Notes: generated by a model not told the origin, from the sequence alone. A DNA stretch of 64,000 bases from Ustulina deusta (GCA_023159155.1 JAJNNX010000061.1:186001-250000), one strand, 5' to 3'; numbered from the stretch's first letter, positions 1-14,023 are shown. Program-made: numbers and translations.

Positions 1-914
1 TCTACGCCATCACACTTGACAGCTCTGCGTTCGGTTGGCAGAGCACCAGGGTTGAGAGAGGAGACCTCTATGCCACCCTCATACGCAGCGGCCAAAACCC
101 GACCGCAGGGGGACAGGGTCATTGCTCGAGGTGTGTTGTCGAGGATAAGAGATTGCCTCCTATGGGGAGGAGCTTGGTTCAAATCATAAAGGTCAACTTG
201 CATATCGGTCGACAAGACGGCTAGACAACTACCATCGTCTACAATGCAGGTTGAAACCGGACGACGCAGGATCTTGAGCTCGCGTTTCACAGTCAGGCTG
301 GGGCCTCTGAGATCCAAAACGTAAATTCGAGACGAGTTGTAGGCAAGGAGATGGTGGCCGCGAGGCGAGGGGCTGAACTGCATGCCTTCGCCGCCGGGTG
401 CGGAAGATGAACTGATCGAATTGGAAATCAGTTTGACGATAGTTTTACGGGGTCGCAAATAGGCTTCGAAAAGGTTTCGCTTCACTTCGCGGGCGAAAGC
501 CCGACGCAAATTCGGCAAATCACCATCGCCAATCGATGTCGCAGGTATGGAAGGGTGGCTCGTAGCGTACGAGTGACATCGTGAGAGGTGGCGGGCGTAG
601 AGGTGAGCTTGCTGGGAGATGCGCCTCCATTTTGAATTGAGAAGGACGAGAGACGCGAAAGAATCAGGGTCGGTAAGTTGCAAGATCCTACAATTGTTGT
701 CAGAATCAAGGAGAAAACAGCAGAGGGGGCAAGATAGAGGAGGCTATGAGCGAGAGCCGTAGGCTTACTGCTGTATGATCTCATCTGGGAGGGTTTCAAA
801 AGCCGAAGGGGGGGGCTGACTGGGGGGGAGCCGGGGTTTCTCATCTAATGGAGGAGAAGCCGGCGACGGTGAGGACGGCGGAGGAGGGAGAGCTGGAGGT
901 CCAGGCGATGCCAT
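1..914 (-). CDS. F-box / WD-like repeat protein, 5' part (runs off the left edge)
   Basis: Model: complement(join(<1..687,769..914)). Seen: ATG at 914-912, a Pro/Ser-rich leader, then an F-box read as ETLPDEIIQQILQLTDPDSF and followed by a leucine/tryptophan-rich stretch. The F-box is only continuous when the 81-nt intron 768-688 (GTAAGC...TGTAG, CTGAC branch-like site) is removed. The second exon stays open to the window edge and gives beta-propeller-like segments such as HHLLAYNSSRIYVLDLRG and LAAAYEGGIEV. Known: F-box proteins bind Skp1 and bring substrates to SCF ubiquitin ligases; propellers bind the substrate. Inferred: a substrate adaptor of unknown target; the layout resembles a widespread ascomycete F-box/WD protein. 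The 3' part is missing here. An ATG frame covering 482-844 on the same strand is out of phase and is not the gene. Confidence 0.85.
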
Positions 915-3900
915 CGCGACGCGCCTGCAGAGATAACTACCGCCCGTGAAGCGGACAACGAAGGGCCGGCAAGAAACAGACCCTACGAAGGCGGCAGGAT
1001 TGTCGGGATTGCCAAGATCGGAGCGCGCTTCAAGCTATCGTCATGGCTATCAAACTACGTTTGCCGTCCGTGTTAAATCGCAGCTGGATATATCGTGGCA
1101 TCGATGCGCATGGGCAACATTCGAGCAATGTCGGTATTGCTTTCTCTACTCAATTATGTGCTGATACGGTATTCCGTCTGTATCGCCGGTGGATGAAAAG
1201 GGTTGAAGAGGGAGGTGGCAGTACAGATGGCCAAGGCGGCATGAGAGACGTAACCGCTGCCTTGGCACAAATGGCTCTCAGATGCTGGGAATCTGTGCTA
1301 CCGTGGCGTATGAGTAGACACGTATACTGTACGCGAATTGTACATTTTAGTAGTGCCGGCATATACCTACTGGGTTGATGTACAGCTGAACAGTCTATAA
1401 TAAAGTATTGATACACTGTACTTCTGTGTTGAATGAATACTGTAACAGGGGACAGATCCCTCATTGGCCAGTTAGCACCCCCGCCCTGCTAAAAGGGGTT
1501 TTGGTCAGTTGGGACAAAACCTGGGGGCCAGGAACAAAAAAAAGTGTGAAGTATAGGATACTTACCTACCTACCTACTTATATATACTACTACTACATGG
1601 TTTCCCAAGTAGTTATGCTGGTTTTCTCCCAAATGTGTGTGCTATAGCCATCCCCTATGAATAAATAAAATTGCAATGCGTGCAGTATGTACTGCCCACC
1701 TCAGGCTAAGATGAGTTAAGTCTCTCCTTATTAGCAACTTCGGTAATTGAAGGTACTTGGATACCTAACGTAACAATACAGCAAAGCAATGGGTGACGAG
1801 GAAATTACCCGCAGCTATCGTTATTGTCACATCTTCTGTTGCAATGAGTGTGAAGGGAGAGACAGATACTGTATGACAATCTAAGTTGGATTGCTGATGT
1901 CTTCAGCACTTTGTTATTGATTGAACTCGGCCCGAAAATCAATGTCCATTATCTTGGATTAAAGCATATCTATATATACATGATTTAAAGGTTCGACCTT
2001 GGAAGTTGGCATACCTAGGTAGATACCTACTAGTAGGTAAGTTGGTTTCTGTCTGTTGGTTGTTTCTGACGCCGCTAGTGTTACCTATCTAGTCCGTAAG
2101 TACCTATAGCATCTATTTTTAGTTGTTCATCTCGCGTCAGGCGCGTCAGCCCTACCACCCATTGGAGGGACATGCCCCCATAGTACCTAGTCCAACAAGT
2201 GAGGAATCTACATCAGAACTAGGTAGGCCACCACAATCCGCGATTATTTTTATGCTTGTGAGCTGGGCATACCTACTTAATTATTGCAAGCTCGAAGCCT
2301 ATCATCTCTGCTGTATGTATCACTCCAATCAGCTCAGCACTCCCTACCTAATACCCCAAGTACATGTAAGTATCCCAGACAAGTACAGCAATGCCAGCAA
2401 AGTTAGTACTCTACCCAACGTCATCATACTATTTCTAGTTTAGCGCGCGTGGTTTTTCTTATGCGCTATGCTAAACTAGGGTAGCTGTCCGTCTTGCAGG
2501 AATGTGTATACTACCTGAGATCAATAATGATTCTGATCAATCATTGTAAGTCGATAGGAGAAAAGGCATTACTTTACTGTCCTTCAACCCAACATTCTTG
2601 CTAGATTATGATAACAAGTATGCATTCAAAGATTAGCCCCCTACTCATAAGACAGAGTTTATTGTCACACATATAGAGACTATTGTATGAGATAACTCGC
2701 AGTTTAAGATATCCATCAAAGCTTATTCACAACCTAATACTATGTTTTTTATTCGATGAACTAGCACATTTTATAGATGCAACGAGGGCAAGCCGAAAAA
2801 CAGAAGCATCACACCTATGTAGGGAGTAAAGTATCCCAAAAGGAGGTGGTCCACTGATAGGTATTAGTTGATTCCAGGACCCAGTATCACACATAGATGA
2901 TGACAGTTACTAGACAACCCAGATAACTTCCCTAAGCTTGCTCACTTGGTTGTATCCCCTATGGGCACCCGACAACAATAGTTTGGTTGTACTGTTACCC
3001 AATTTGGAGGCTCGGGTTAGTATAGGTGGTAAGGTGATTGTGACTGCTTACATGATTCGCTCGTTTACCTGATATCGAATCATGCAGTCGATCAAAAGGA
3101 AGATCATCTCAATATTCTCGTTTCACTTACCAATGTATTCATTTATGACGCAGCAGGCTCTCTCTTTCTGTCCCTTTCATCACTGGCACAATATTCCCAG
3201 TTATTTTAGTACTCAAGCCTACCTAGTTGTCCTCCCCCCCGGTTACTTGCCTACCCAAATGGCAGCATTCTATATCTATATATTTCGAGCAACCCGATAG
3301 TTAACCAATCTTTTCACTAATAAATACAACATGGTTAAGGCATCCTCACGATATATCTCGGGTTGTGTGCCCATATGGTAGTAAGTGAGGTGCTCAACAG
3401 ACACTCTTGTTATTATTCCCAATAAATGAACTCGAGTTCCAACCACCCCAGATTTCGTGCGATGCTATCTCAACAAAAATGTAGTTTAGGACAGGGTATG
3501 CCACTCAGACTGCTAGCCGGCATAACTTACCCCCACAGAATCTCATTATAGCTATTTCGACGTAGGCGCTCGAGAGCCTTAGAGCTAATCTATGATACAA
3601 ATCCAACAACGCTAAACATAGGTGTGACTTCAACACGCGTGTGACCCCTTGGGCAAATATGAGGCGGGCACCTCAGCAAAGCACCACCAAACCCAACACC
3701 ATGCACCGCCAAATAATAATACACCCCGTCTTCTGCTATCATTTTGACCCGCTACATCAGCGAATTTGGTGTTGTTAATCTCGAGGATTTCTTCCCATGT
3801 CCGTGGAATGCGAATATTCTACTACAAACACCCCAAAAACTTCGTACCGAGAAGCCCGCAGCGCACTGAAGAGCCCCGAAAAACAGCTAGTTCGATGAGT

Positions 3901-4656
3901 TGAGTGTATTCTCGGACAGTTTACGTTAGGTATGTAATGATATGTTGCTTCACAAAGTCTAGGTTGTTCACGACAGTGAAGACGCCGAGGTGTTCCCACC
4001 TTTCGGTTGTGATAGAGGATCCTAAGAAACTAAAATCCTGCAACAACTCTAGACATCGTATGATCGTCAAAGCAAGACTGTTGCGTTCCGTGGCGAGGAC
4101 AGGCTTTGGCTAGATGTTTGTATTTCACACCGTGGGTTGGTTGAGTCGGTGACTACTCCGAGCGTAAACTCTAGGAAAGCCTAAAGTAGCGATAGAAAGA
4201 GCGAAGACGTAGTGGCAAGAATGGCACTGTAGGAAGGTCAAAGTGTTTCTGCTATCCTTCGCCAAGGTCTTCCGAGCTACGTAACTAGCGATATCACAAC
4301 TGCTGCCCTGGACTCTCAACAACACAATACAAAGCTGTTTTGGTATAATTGGCTGTCTCCGAGTCTCGTTGTGGGGGCGCGTGCTGAAATAGAGTGGTTT
4401 TTCAAGGGTTTACATCACCACATTGTGACGATACAGGCGAGGTGTATAGTTCACATCATCAATTTGGCCAACCTCACTGTATTCAAACATCACAGTATAC
4501 CCTTTCGCTAGTTATTCGCGTGGAATCTAATTATGATCCACAATGATCAGCTAGTCCCCGAATTGAAAAGACACGTAATTATACTAAGAAGTGTAGGTTT
4601 GGCGTATCTCCTTGTATAGAGAAGGTGAGTGCCACTATATACCTGAGCCTACTCAC

Positions 4657-4850
4657 ATTGTTCACTGCAGTGTCTGGTGAGAAGTCGTGTCCAGAAGCCT
4701 CGTGTTGAAACTGCTCACATACGAAGCTATTAGGGCCATCGTTGCTGCCCCAGTTTTGTATATTCCAGAAGCCATTGGGGGTGTTCGGTGGGTTTACATT
4801 TTGGCATTTCCAGGATAGCCCCAATTGGCCATGGCAATTGGGATCATCGT
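4657..4850 (-). pseudogene. Possible exon remnant with Cys/Asn/Trp-rich peptide
   Basis: On the minus strand an open stretch reads with segments CHGQLGLSWKCQN and GFWNIQNWGSNDG, three cysteines in total, and ends at a good splice donor (AACAAT|GTGAGT, boundary at 4657). The residue mix (Cys, Trp, Asn, Gly) is more protein-like than the surroundings and recalls secreted fungal proteins. I could not find a convincing start with signal peptide or a downstream exon, so this may be chance or a relic. Confidence 0.2.
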
Positions 4851-7800
4851 TTTTCGTAAGTATTCCACATATACTGTGCTTCAGGATATTCATCGTGACA
4901 CGGAGTTATATATATTTTTTCTCCCATAAACAACTCGGCCTATAGTTGGCATTGAGGCTAGAAAGCTCCATGTACTAGTAAGTAGTAGTTGGGTTCGTTA
5001 TTCGAGTTTCACAAAATACGTTTTCCTACACAGTAAGTGCCATAGTCTTCATTCTTTATATTGTTTCCGTATACACCAATGCCTGTCGTAATAGTGGGAT
5101 ATACGGACAGGGCAGACGTGTACATGAGCTTTCTCGGCGATTGTTTTCAACCGTCATTGAGTGAGGAGGCAATTATGTTCACTATCAGGTGACACACAAA
5201 CATACTCAAGCACGAGTTTGATGACTTGGACGGTCATGATTGAAGCAAAAGCCCGTCAGAAGCGGTAATGGCGCTGCTTTCCACCTGCAATTTAATTTCT
5301 AAGGCGAATTAACGGATGGTGTCTGCAGGTGGTACGTGTCTTCTGAGTCGTTTATTTCGCGGCTTAACAAACCCTTGGCCCCCATATACCACATACTCTC
5401 CTTAAGCGATGAGTTGTATTTTACTATAAGTGTTAACTTCTTACAGCAACAAGTACGGGAAACCTGTATCTTGGGACACATAAGTATTCGTCTAGAAGAT
5501 GCTGGGTGAGTGTTGGGAGTGCTATTTACGTATAAAGAGCGCTGACTAAGTAGACCGTAAGTGCACTCACAATCAATTACTTCATTAAGTAGAAGAAGCT
5601 TATTCATGCATCAGAACTGGATATGTTCACCTAGGAAGTGAGGAACAACAAACTGCACATTGTGTATTCAAAAGTCATGCTATGGGTCACGGGCTCAGGC
5701 TCGTGGACAAACGCTGTCTTCGTTGTCCATATGGCCCGAAATGGCTGGAGGCTCGAAACTGCCTCGACGATGAAATCAAAGACAAAAGGTAATGTTTCTC
5801 CCCACACCTCGGGTAACACTTCTCAATTGACACCATGGCGATAGGATATAAAGTCGAGTTGCAAAGCTTCATTCAGAGCTACGAAACCCGAGGCCATGAT
5901 CGATTCGTCGATCCTGACTGCGCCACTCGTGTTCTTCGTCACGCCCAACGATGCTAGGTTCTAGGCTCCTCGACACCGTTGAACGAATTCTCCTTGCGCC
6001 AGAGAAATGCGGCTTTGACAACTACCAGCCTCGTTTATCGTTATAAGAGTGAACTCCCAGAAGACGATCTGTCTTTTCCTCTTGGCTGCACACTCTTATT
6101 TCTACGCTTCTTTGGGCGTTATGTTGTATTGTCTCATAGCGGCTGGCAACTTCTTCTTAACTCGAGCGGCATAAAATCAAGCTCACTCAACAATCATACA
6201 GGTGTCGGCGGTCAAGAGGGCGCCCTCTCGATGTGCACATTCGTAAATAATTCTCATAGTCACTCATTTTGTTATTTCAGGCCGCTTCAAGATCGAATAA
6301 ATGTTCCGTTAGGATCACCCAGAAGCTCTCTACGCATCCAAAACACCCACAGATCACGCCTAGAACAGCGATACCCAACCCCAAGTATTCGAGTGGCTCG
6401 TACAGGTGCTGACTCGGACGGGCGTGTACGACCGCAGGCACATTGCACTCGCGATAGATCATTCGAGAACATGCTATGGCTCTCGAAACACTACTCGATG
6501 CTCAACTAGGAAATTTCCTGGACGAGAGACTAGCTGGGCAGCATACCCCGGGCTCTCAGTCAGTCATATTGCGCTCATCTCGGCGCCATTTAACCTAGAC
6601 GCGCTATGAATGGAGAGGCTAGATCAAAGAGCGTGTAGATGGCATCAATAGTTGATTAGATGTCAACTAGTAGCGATGAAAGCATAGCAGAATCATGAAG
6701 ACTTTTCGCGTCCGTTTGAGGAATGTGTTTTTATAACTTACCTTGTCAGGGTCGTATTCATTATTAATAGACGCAACATTAGTTTTTATTTAGCTCATAA
6801 CTAGTAGCCCTACCGCATCGTTACGAGATATTTAAGAGTATTTTTGCCTTCCAGAAGTCTAGATAGGGCGAATATTCGAAAGGGAAGTCACACTCCTACT
6901 CTAGAAACTTGGACCCTTTTGGTGGTGTTATAGAAGGAATATACCATCAGGGACTAGGGCAAAGTGTCAAGTACCTGACACCTGCCTACTAGTGGTATAA
7001 TGGTATATGAGTGTCTTGTCAGTTCTACTGCTCTGAGGAAGATCAATACTGCGTGCGGTATACCGCGTGACTAGTTGGCAGGATTTAGAGCCAGTGTGCC
7101 ACGATGTTCTGCCACGAGGTCGAGGCCCTAAACCTAGCCCTGACCCTCCAGCCCAGTATCAATGCTCCCACGCCCACCACCAGCGAGGACTCCATGATCG
7201 ACGAATCTAATCACATATCCACGTAGTATAGAGGTAGTGGCACACCACAGCAAATTCCCAACCCGCGATTTCATACCGAGAAGGGTGTGCTGTAGTGCGT
7301 AGTAAACTCCGTCATGCCAAGTTACACTACAATCTCATCCGACAGTTACCACTAGACGGCCTCGTTTTGGTCTAGGCTTTGACGATTAGAGGCTACGTTG
7401 GCTTCGTTAGGGTTGGGGTTTGGGTCAGGATTGCGCTATATCGCACCTACCATACGCCAACTATACTCTCACAACGGATCAATCCACGTGTGGGTGCAGT
7501 GTATAGTAGTTGTCTGAGCGGAAACTAATGTTATGCCTCTAACTCTATGGAGACGACCATTTATCTGGATTCAGTGCAACGCCAGGGAAAAAAACCAAAT
7601 AACGGAATCGATCGAGCCCGGCGGTTTTGGTGAGTGACCTACCACTAGTCTTAGACACTGACAACTACATAGTATATAGGTCATAAAGATTGTCGAGGTG
7701 ACGCAACGCTTTACCGCAGGCCTGCCGGTATGAAGAGAATATCACAACATGAACTAAGAGAAAAGTGGCGTAGGGTGGCGCCACTAGATACGAGACAAGA

Positions 7801-10551
7801 TCGACGAACGTCCGTTCTGAACGTGACATTAATATTTAGTTGGCTGCTGAGACGTCTTAACGCTGATTTTGAGGTGCCCTCAAGCCGTCTTCGGCGAGGA
7901 GCAAACCCTCTGCGATCTAGCATCGGGCTAAACGAAGACGCAGTCTAGCGTCGGTGACTAGATGAAATAGCTTGTCTGCCCACAACCCTAGGGGCGGGTG
8001 TTTTAGTTCGGCAGTGATGCCGAGGACGGCGGCCTCGGGCTGAATTTTCGAAAGCCTCCGTTGTTCGCCATCGAACAAGAGGAAATGGATAGAGTCAATT
8101 ACCGGTACGGTAGAACGAATGCACCTCCGGAACCGAGATGGGTGGGTACTAATAACGGGAGTGTTCATTCAAAACCCGACCATTCTTATCTCCGATGCCT
8201 GTATTAGTGTTCCGGGTTGTTCTATTTTGTTCTTGACAGGCCCATACCTAGCCGTTTTCGTGACCGAGCATCCCATATAACATTCGAATTAAAGTCAAGG
8301 GTCATGATAGTAAACTGAAAAGGCGTTTTCGGTTCTGATCCGGTTCATTCTTCTGTCGATTTCCACCTTCTGCTTTCGCCAGGGACTGGGCAGGCTTGGC
8401 AGAGAGACACGATCCGAGGATGCGATGACATTAGTGTACTTATAGCGTAGTGCTGGCAAGACATTGCGGGAATGGGTTTCTGGCCTTCTCCAAAGCCGCT
8501 GTTCCGACGGTCGATGCCATGTGGCAGGTTTTTTATATTTTTTTCTCATTTAGGCGATCTAGGAGGTACACAGAGGTGGCAGTGCCGACAAGAAGTAGGT
8601 ACACTAGGCAATGCTACGACTGATCCTGGGGACTTTCTTTGGGATGCTTACCAGACAAGTATGTAGGGACTTACTTATGGAAACCGTGGATTACAGCCTT
8701 TGAGTACTCGTAATGCGGAAGCCTTGGTCTTTCTGGGCGTGTGATACCTTGCTCAGAGTTCTCATTGCGGTTGTGAAGTGCAGTGTAGCACTAATCGTTG
8801 GCGTGAACGGAAGATGTATGCCAAGGAGAAGTGATGGGTCGCTTATGGCCTTGTCACTTGTCACAGTGTGGCTGCATATCGATCCGTAACCGAACCCGTT
8901 GAATGGCCACCCGTTTAAGTTGCTTGGCAACTGACGGCGTCTTTATCTTTAGTAAGTCTCAAAATACAACTGTATCCGGTCGGATATAACTTTGGACATG
9001 AATGATCTTTAAAGTCAGCCAATCTATCGAGAGCTCTGAGCTAGGAGCGAATACTCGCCTACCTTTCACTTTTGATGTATAGGCGTGACGAATTTTCAAT
9101 TATACAGTGGACGTTATATATACCTACTGGACTACAGTTATAAAGTATGGGGGTCAGCTCGTGGTATGTAAGCCGGGCCAAGTGCTGGCAGCTGCAAATA
9201 CAATGCTACAACTACTAACCGACCTCGGACTATAAAAACCCTAACAGTAGTGTACGCGGTATGCAGAAGCATGCAAGGTATGCGTACTCTCCTGCACCGT
9301 CAACGACCTTGTCCTACTTGCACTCCGGGGCCAAAACGCAAAGTTGGTAGCACGGGCAAGAAGAAGCCCTGCAGTTACTACAGAATAGATGCGTGTCACT
9401 ATGCAGGTTCATCCGTTGTGGAGATTGATTGGGTGAAGCCAGCAACCTGATTTAAGCTTAAACCTCAAGACGTTGCATTCCCAGGGCCGACGGGGACGGC
9501 CATCTTGGTTCTGTAGTAAGAAAGGACTGAGATCCCCTTTTCCACCCAATGGCAGCCAAGGCGAAGATCCGAGCCCAGGCCAGAACTCGCCAGAAACGCA
9601 TGATAACAACCAGACCAGGGACATGCCAGGGCACGATCACGACCCATCAACACTAATTTATGCCCCCGCTATTTCCTCATGCACACGTTTTTCCTGCTGC
9701 GGTCAGCCGGAATGGTCTGCCAGTGCTGATAGCGATACTGTAAATAGAACCCACAAGCGAGAAGACGACAATGCGAAAACGCGGAAAGGACGACAGCACA
9801 CTCCACACCCAACTGCCTACTCTGGTAATAGTCGAAGGGCACCACCCATCCAGGTGTTGCACTAGTGCACATTGGGGGGGTATTAAGTAAGGTTGGCCAA
9901 AACCGAGTGTAGTAAAAGCTAGCACTAGCTGGCACTAGCGAGCAGGAGCTAGCCAAATAGCGCAGATCTACCACCTCACTCCCGTTAGCTCGGCTCTTGG
10001 CGGGAGCTAATTTAGTGTAGTGTATTTCGAAGGAAGGATTGTCGAACGACACAACATACGACATAGAGTAATAATACCCGTCTAGTTCGTCTTTTCAGCA
10101 TATTTTCGTCATTTACGAACACTCCTCGAGGGCCCTTAATCTTATGCAATCTTAGGCGACAAGACAAGCTTTTTTTTCCCCTTTGTTTTCTTTTATTGGG
10201 GTATGGTCTTCGCTTTTCGCGTGGGAGTGTCCTAAAATAGACGGCTTCCCCTTGTAATATGTACGTCTCCATACCTACTTACACCACACTAGTGTACACT
10301 CAACCTGGCCATGCGACATGAAGCAGACCCAGAAGCTGAGGAGCCCTTTCTAGTGTTTAGGTAAACATCATGGGTTATCATGGATTACTTACTACGTATC
10401 GCGTGATAACGGACACCGATCTCTTGATATCGGTAGATAGCTAGCTGCCTGTTATAGAATGATTACATGTTACACTCTGGCACTGCATACAGTGAGTGTA
10501 TACTAACCAGTATTCATGATGGAGGCAGGGGTGAGTCATCATGGGGGGTGG

Positions 10552-10552
10552 G

Positions 10553-10583
<31 letters not shown>

Positions 10584-10589
10584 GTGTGC
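10552..10589. repeat. (TG)n microsatellite
   Basis: An almost uninterrupted TG run with two TATG interruptions, directly visible. It lies inside a short chance frame and has no gene next to it. Confidence 0.95.
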
Positions 10590-11614
10590 GTCGCGTTTCT
10601 GGACACAGCACACACTACTGCACTGCCTTTATCTAGACTCTATCTACTACCTACCTCTGTCAGTGTAGTATAGCTGGGGCTTGGGTGTCGTGGATATAGG
10701 CTATAGACGATCGACTATAGACTATAGCAGCCTAGGTAGGTATCACATGATATTCTCCCGACAGAGGGAGGTACTAGATAGTCTAGTGCAGGGTGTGGTG
10801 TCTCCCAATTCGCTGTGTCTTCGAGCTGAGCTTATCCCAGACACATCCTCGTAGCTTCCAGCCAACCTCCTGCAGCAGTGATGGCAGGATCCAGCTGTTC
10901 CCCACTCGTGCTGCATACATCCCCTGGTATGTATACTGTGAGTTTCGAAACAGACTAAGATGAGTGGTTTTCCGCGGCTTGGTACTCGGCGTGGTACTCG
11001 CTTGCGACTTTTCTGAGTAAGGCTGTGCATGTGCACGCTCTGTCCTCTCCTATCCCACCCTGGTCGCCTTGCATCGCTCGAAATCCTTCCACTTTGGAAG
11101 CCTCGACAAGCTTTCGCCTCTGTTGGCACTAGACTGGGTAGACACAGCACTACCTGCGCTACAGGACGCTACACTGCGCCAACCCTGGCCATCGTCCCGA
11201 ACAGGAATCCCCACGGTCAAGGATCCCGTCTTCAGGCTTCCGGGCTGACTTCTCAGCGCCCACTCAGGTCATTTCTCGGGCTGGTTCGACCCGTAAGCAT
11301 CGCATCATGAGGAGTGAGCCTCGAGTAATCACGGCTGTGGGCGCTCAACGCCAAGAATGGGTTCGAAAATAGTTCGTGGCCGGGTACGACAAGCCCCAAA
11401 GCTTGTTCGTCGACATACTATAAGAGTCGCCTGGCTGCTCTCGCTCTCCAATGGAAGTTAGAAGCACCAGCCCTCACGCTCCCTTCTTCCCTTCTCTCTT
11501 CTATCCTTCGAGCAATAGTGGCACTTGCCACTCGTTCAGGTCCATTCCATTCTTTCCCCCGACCCCCCATAGACTTCATTTTGATATAGACTTTTCATTT
11601 TTTCTTCCGTGACC

Positions 11615-14023
11615 ATGAAGTCCTTCTCGTACTTGGCGCTCCTTAGCGCCCTCGCTCCCTTCACCGAAGCTGGGTAAGTTGCTTCCGCACAGACGACGAA
11701 AGAGCCGCACGGGAACTAATAGTTATCGACAACAGAGTCGACCAAAACGGTGTCGATGTGCTCATTGACAGAGTTCCAGTCCAGAACACCTTCCCCCAGA
11801 CTGGTCCCACGCTCAAGGCTGCACCTCCCCCGAAGAAGGAGTATGAATATATTGTCGTCGGCTCTGGGCCTGGCGGTTCTCCTCTGGCCGTCAACCTGGC
11901 GAAGGCTGGACACAGCGTTCTGCTAGTTGATGCAGGTGGTGATTATGGCCACCTTCGAGAGGTTGAGAGTCCGGCCTTGGCCAACCCTTCATCCGAAAGG
12001 AATGAGGTCAGCTGGGGCTTCTTCACTCGCCATTATTCCAACGAGACTATGCTTGTCAAGGACCGAAAGCTGACCTACATGACACCTTCTGATCAATACT
12101 ACAGTGAGTGGCATTTCATGACTATTCCGCTCGGCCTGCCAGCCGGGATAAACTCGGCTTGACTCCGAGTTCCATTCATCCAGTTCAATTGCTAATCGGT
12201 AATGTTACAGGTGGTGTGAACCCTCCTGAGGGCTCCACGCCTCTCGGCACCTTCTACCCTCGCTACGGTGGTCTGGGTGGTTGCTCCGAGCACAACGCGC
12301 TCGTCAGCTTGCTTCCCAGCAAGAATGACTTCAACTACATCGCCGACCTGGTAGGTGATGACTCCTGGAATACGGACAACATGCGTCAGTACTTCAAGAA
12401 GTTGGAGCATCTTGAATATAAAGTCCCCAGCAAGGAGGGCCACGGAAGCAATGGCTATATCGATATCACTGTCGACCCTGTTGGTGTTGCTACCCAGGAT
12501 ATCAAGCTTACGGCTGCCCTTCTCGGTGCTGCCAAGGCGTTTGGCGTTGAGACTGACGCTCTTTACGCTGCCGTCAATGCCACAATCGCAAGCGCCAACG
12601 CCAAGGGAACGGTCGACCCCTTCTCAGAGCTACTGCCCTTGGATTTGTCTCAGCCAATGGCCGATGCATTGAGCGCCATGCTTTTCCAGGATATCAACCT
12701 GGTTGACCCCGATCGTGATCAGCAGAAGATCTTCGCCCAGCTCCCCATGCATATGGATAACCTTCACTACCGCCGTTCATCACCACGTGATTACGTTTAC
12801 GACACCGTCACTGCCAAGAACAAGGATGGCTCCAAGAAGTACAAGCTTGACGTCGCCCTCAACACTCTAGTGACCAAGGTTACATTCGAAAAGGGCAAGG
12901 GCAAGGGCAGCTGCTCCAAGCCCAAGGCTAACGGTATCGAGTATCTCTATGGCCAGTCCCTCTACCGAGCCGACCCTCGTGCTAGCCGGACTGAGAACGG
13001 TGGTGTACCTGGCACCGTTAAGGCCACCAAGGAAGTTATCATTTCCGGCGGTGCCTTTAACTCCCCCCAACTCCTCAAGCTCTCTGGTGTTGGCCCCAAG
13101 GAGGAGTATGTTATTCCCACACCCCTTTCCACTTAAATACCATGTATCGTCTAACCTTGGTTGCCTACAGACTTCAGAAATGGAACATTTCGGTCGTTGT
13201 TGACCTTCCCGGTGTCGGTAAAAACCTCCAAGATCGTCTGGAAGTCAGTGTGAACGCCAACTACCCTACCAACTTCACCCGCATCCTGGAGTGCACATAC
13301 CTCGGGACCGTAGACGACCCTTGCTGGGCCCAGTACGTTAACCCCAACAACACCGGCGCTGCCAAGGGTACCTACGCCTCCAACCAAGTCTTCGCCGGTG
13401 CTTTCTGGACGTCCAGCTACTCCGAAGACGGTGAGCAGGATCTGTGGATCGGCGGTTTCCCCGCGCTGTTCACTGGTTTCTACCCTGGCTACTCGTCCAA
13501 CGCTGCAACGGCCGACAACAAGACCTGGTGGTCGTGGCTTGTGCTGAAGGCCCACACCCGCAACACCGCCGGCACTGTCGAGCTGGCTAGCGCCAACCCC
13601 CGTGATACTCCAATTATCACTTTCCACACCCTATACGAAGGATTGGCCAAGGAAGAAGCTGACAAAGATGCCTATGCTATGGTTGAAGGCATCCGCATGG
13701 CCCAGAAGTTCTTCGAGGAGGTACCAGATATTGACGGCCTGCCCACTGTCTTCTGGCCCCCTCCGGACAAGTACTCAACTGACGAGGAGCTGAAGGAGTG
13801 GGTCACGGAGGAAGCCTGGGGACATCACGCTTCGTGCTCAAACAAGATCGGTGCCGATAATGACAAGCTAGCTGTTCTCGACGGCAACTTCAAGGTTCGT
13901 GGAACCCGGGGTCTCCGTGTTGTCGATGCTTCCGTTTTCCCTAAGATCCCTGGTACCTTTGTCGTGGTTCCCATCATGATGATCTCTGAGAAGGCCTCAG
14001 CCGCTATTCTGAGCGGAAAATAG
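11615..14023 (+). CDS. Secreted GMC (glucose-methanol-choline) oxidoreductase
   Basis: Model: join(11615..11673,11736..12103,12211..13105,13171..14023), 724 aa; all three introns are GT-AG and keep phase. Residues 1-19 form a signal peptide (MKSFSYLALLSALAPFTEA). The FAD-binding Rossmann motif GSGPGG is at residues 62-67, followed by the acidic end VLLVDAGG; RYGGLGGCSEHNALV stands where GMC enzymes have their second FAD-binding signature. Near the C-terminus, GHHASCSNKIG matches the position of the family H-x-x-G-T-C-x-M-G block, so one of these histidines is the likely catalytic base; DASVFPKIPGTFVVVP follows. Known: GMC enzymes oxidise alcohols or sugars with FAD. Odd: 724 aa is longer than usual (about 550-650), and the second catalytic His/Asn normally found in the C-terminal block is not evident. 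Inferred: extracellular alcohol/aryl-alcohol/sugar oxidase or dehydrogenase of a divergent subgroup; substrate unknown. Confidence 0.93.

Larger units (their letters stand above)
915..11614. other. Gene-poor region of about 10.7 kb
   Basis: I find no supportable gene here. Open frames are short (longest 176 codons, 5979-6509 plus) and show no family motif. Short TACC/TACT-type simple repeats recur (for example around 1560-1600, 1995-2040 and 10260-10290), with a (TG)n tract at 10552-10589. Base composition is moderate, unlike the AT-rich island further right, so this is not a strongly RIP-mutated block. A possible exon-like piece near 4657-4850 is listed separately. The last ~170 bases before the GMC gene are pyrimidine-rich, as is common in fungal core promoters. 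Intron-rich or non-coding genes could be hidden here, as Pno1 was further right. Confidence 0.6.

Noticed and set aside
482..844. 120-codon minus frame with ATG at 844
   Set aside because: It lies on the same strand as the F-box gene but out of phase; the spliced F-box frame explains the region better.
5979..6509. 176-codon plus frame, longest in the gene desert
   Set aside because: No domain, no splice continuation, and biased low-information composition; frames on both strands overlap equally well.
13151..13627. 158-codon minus frame
   Set aside because: Antisense shadow of exon 4 of the GMC oxidoreductase.
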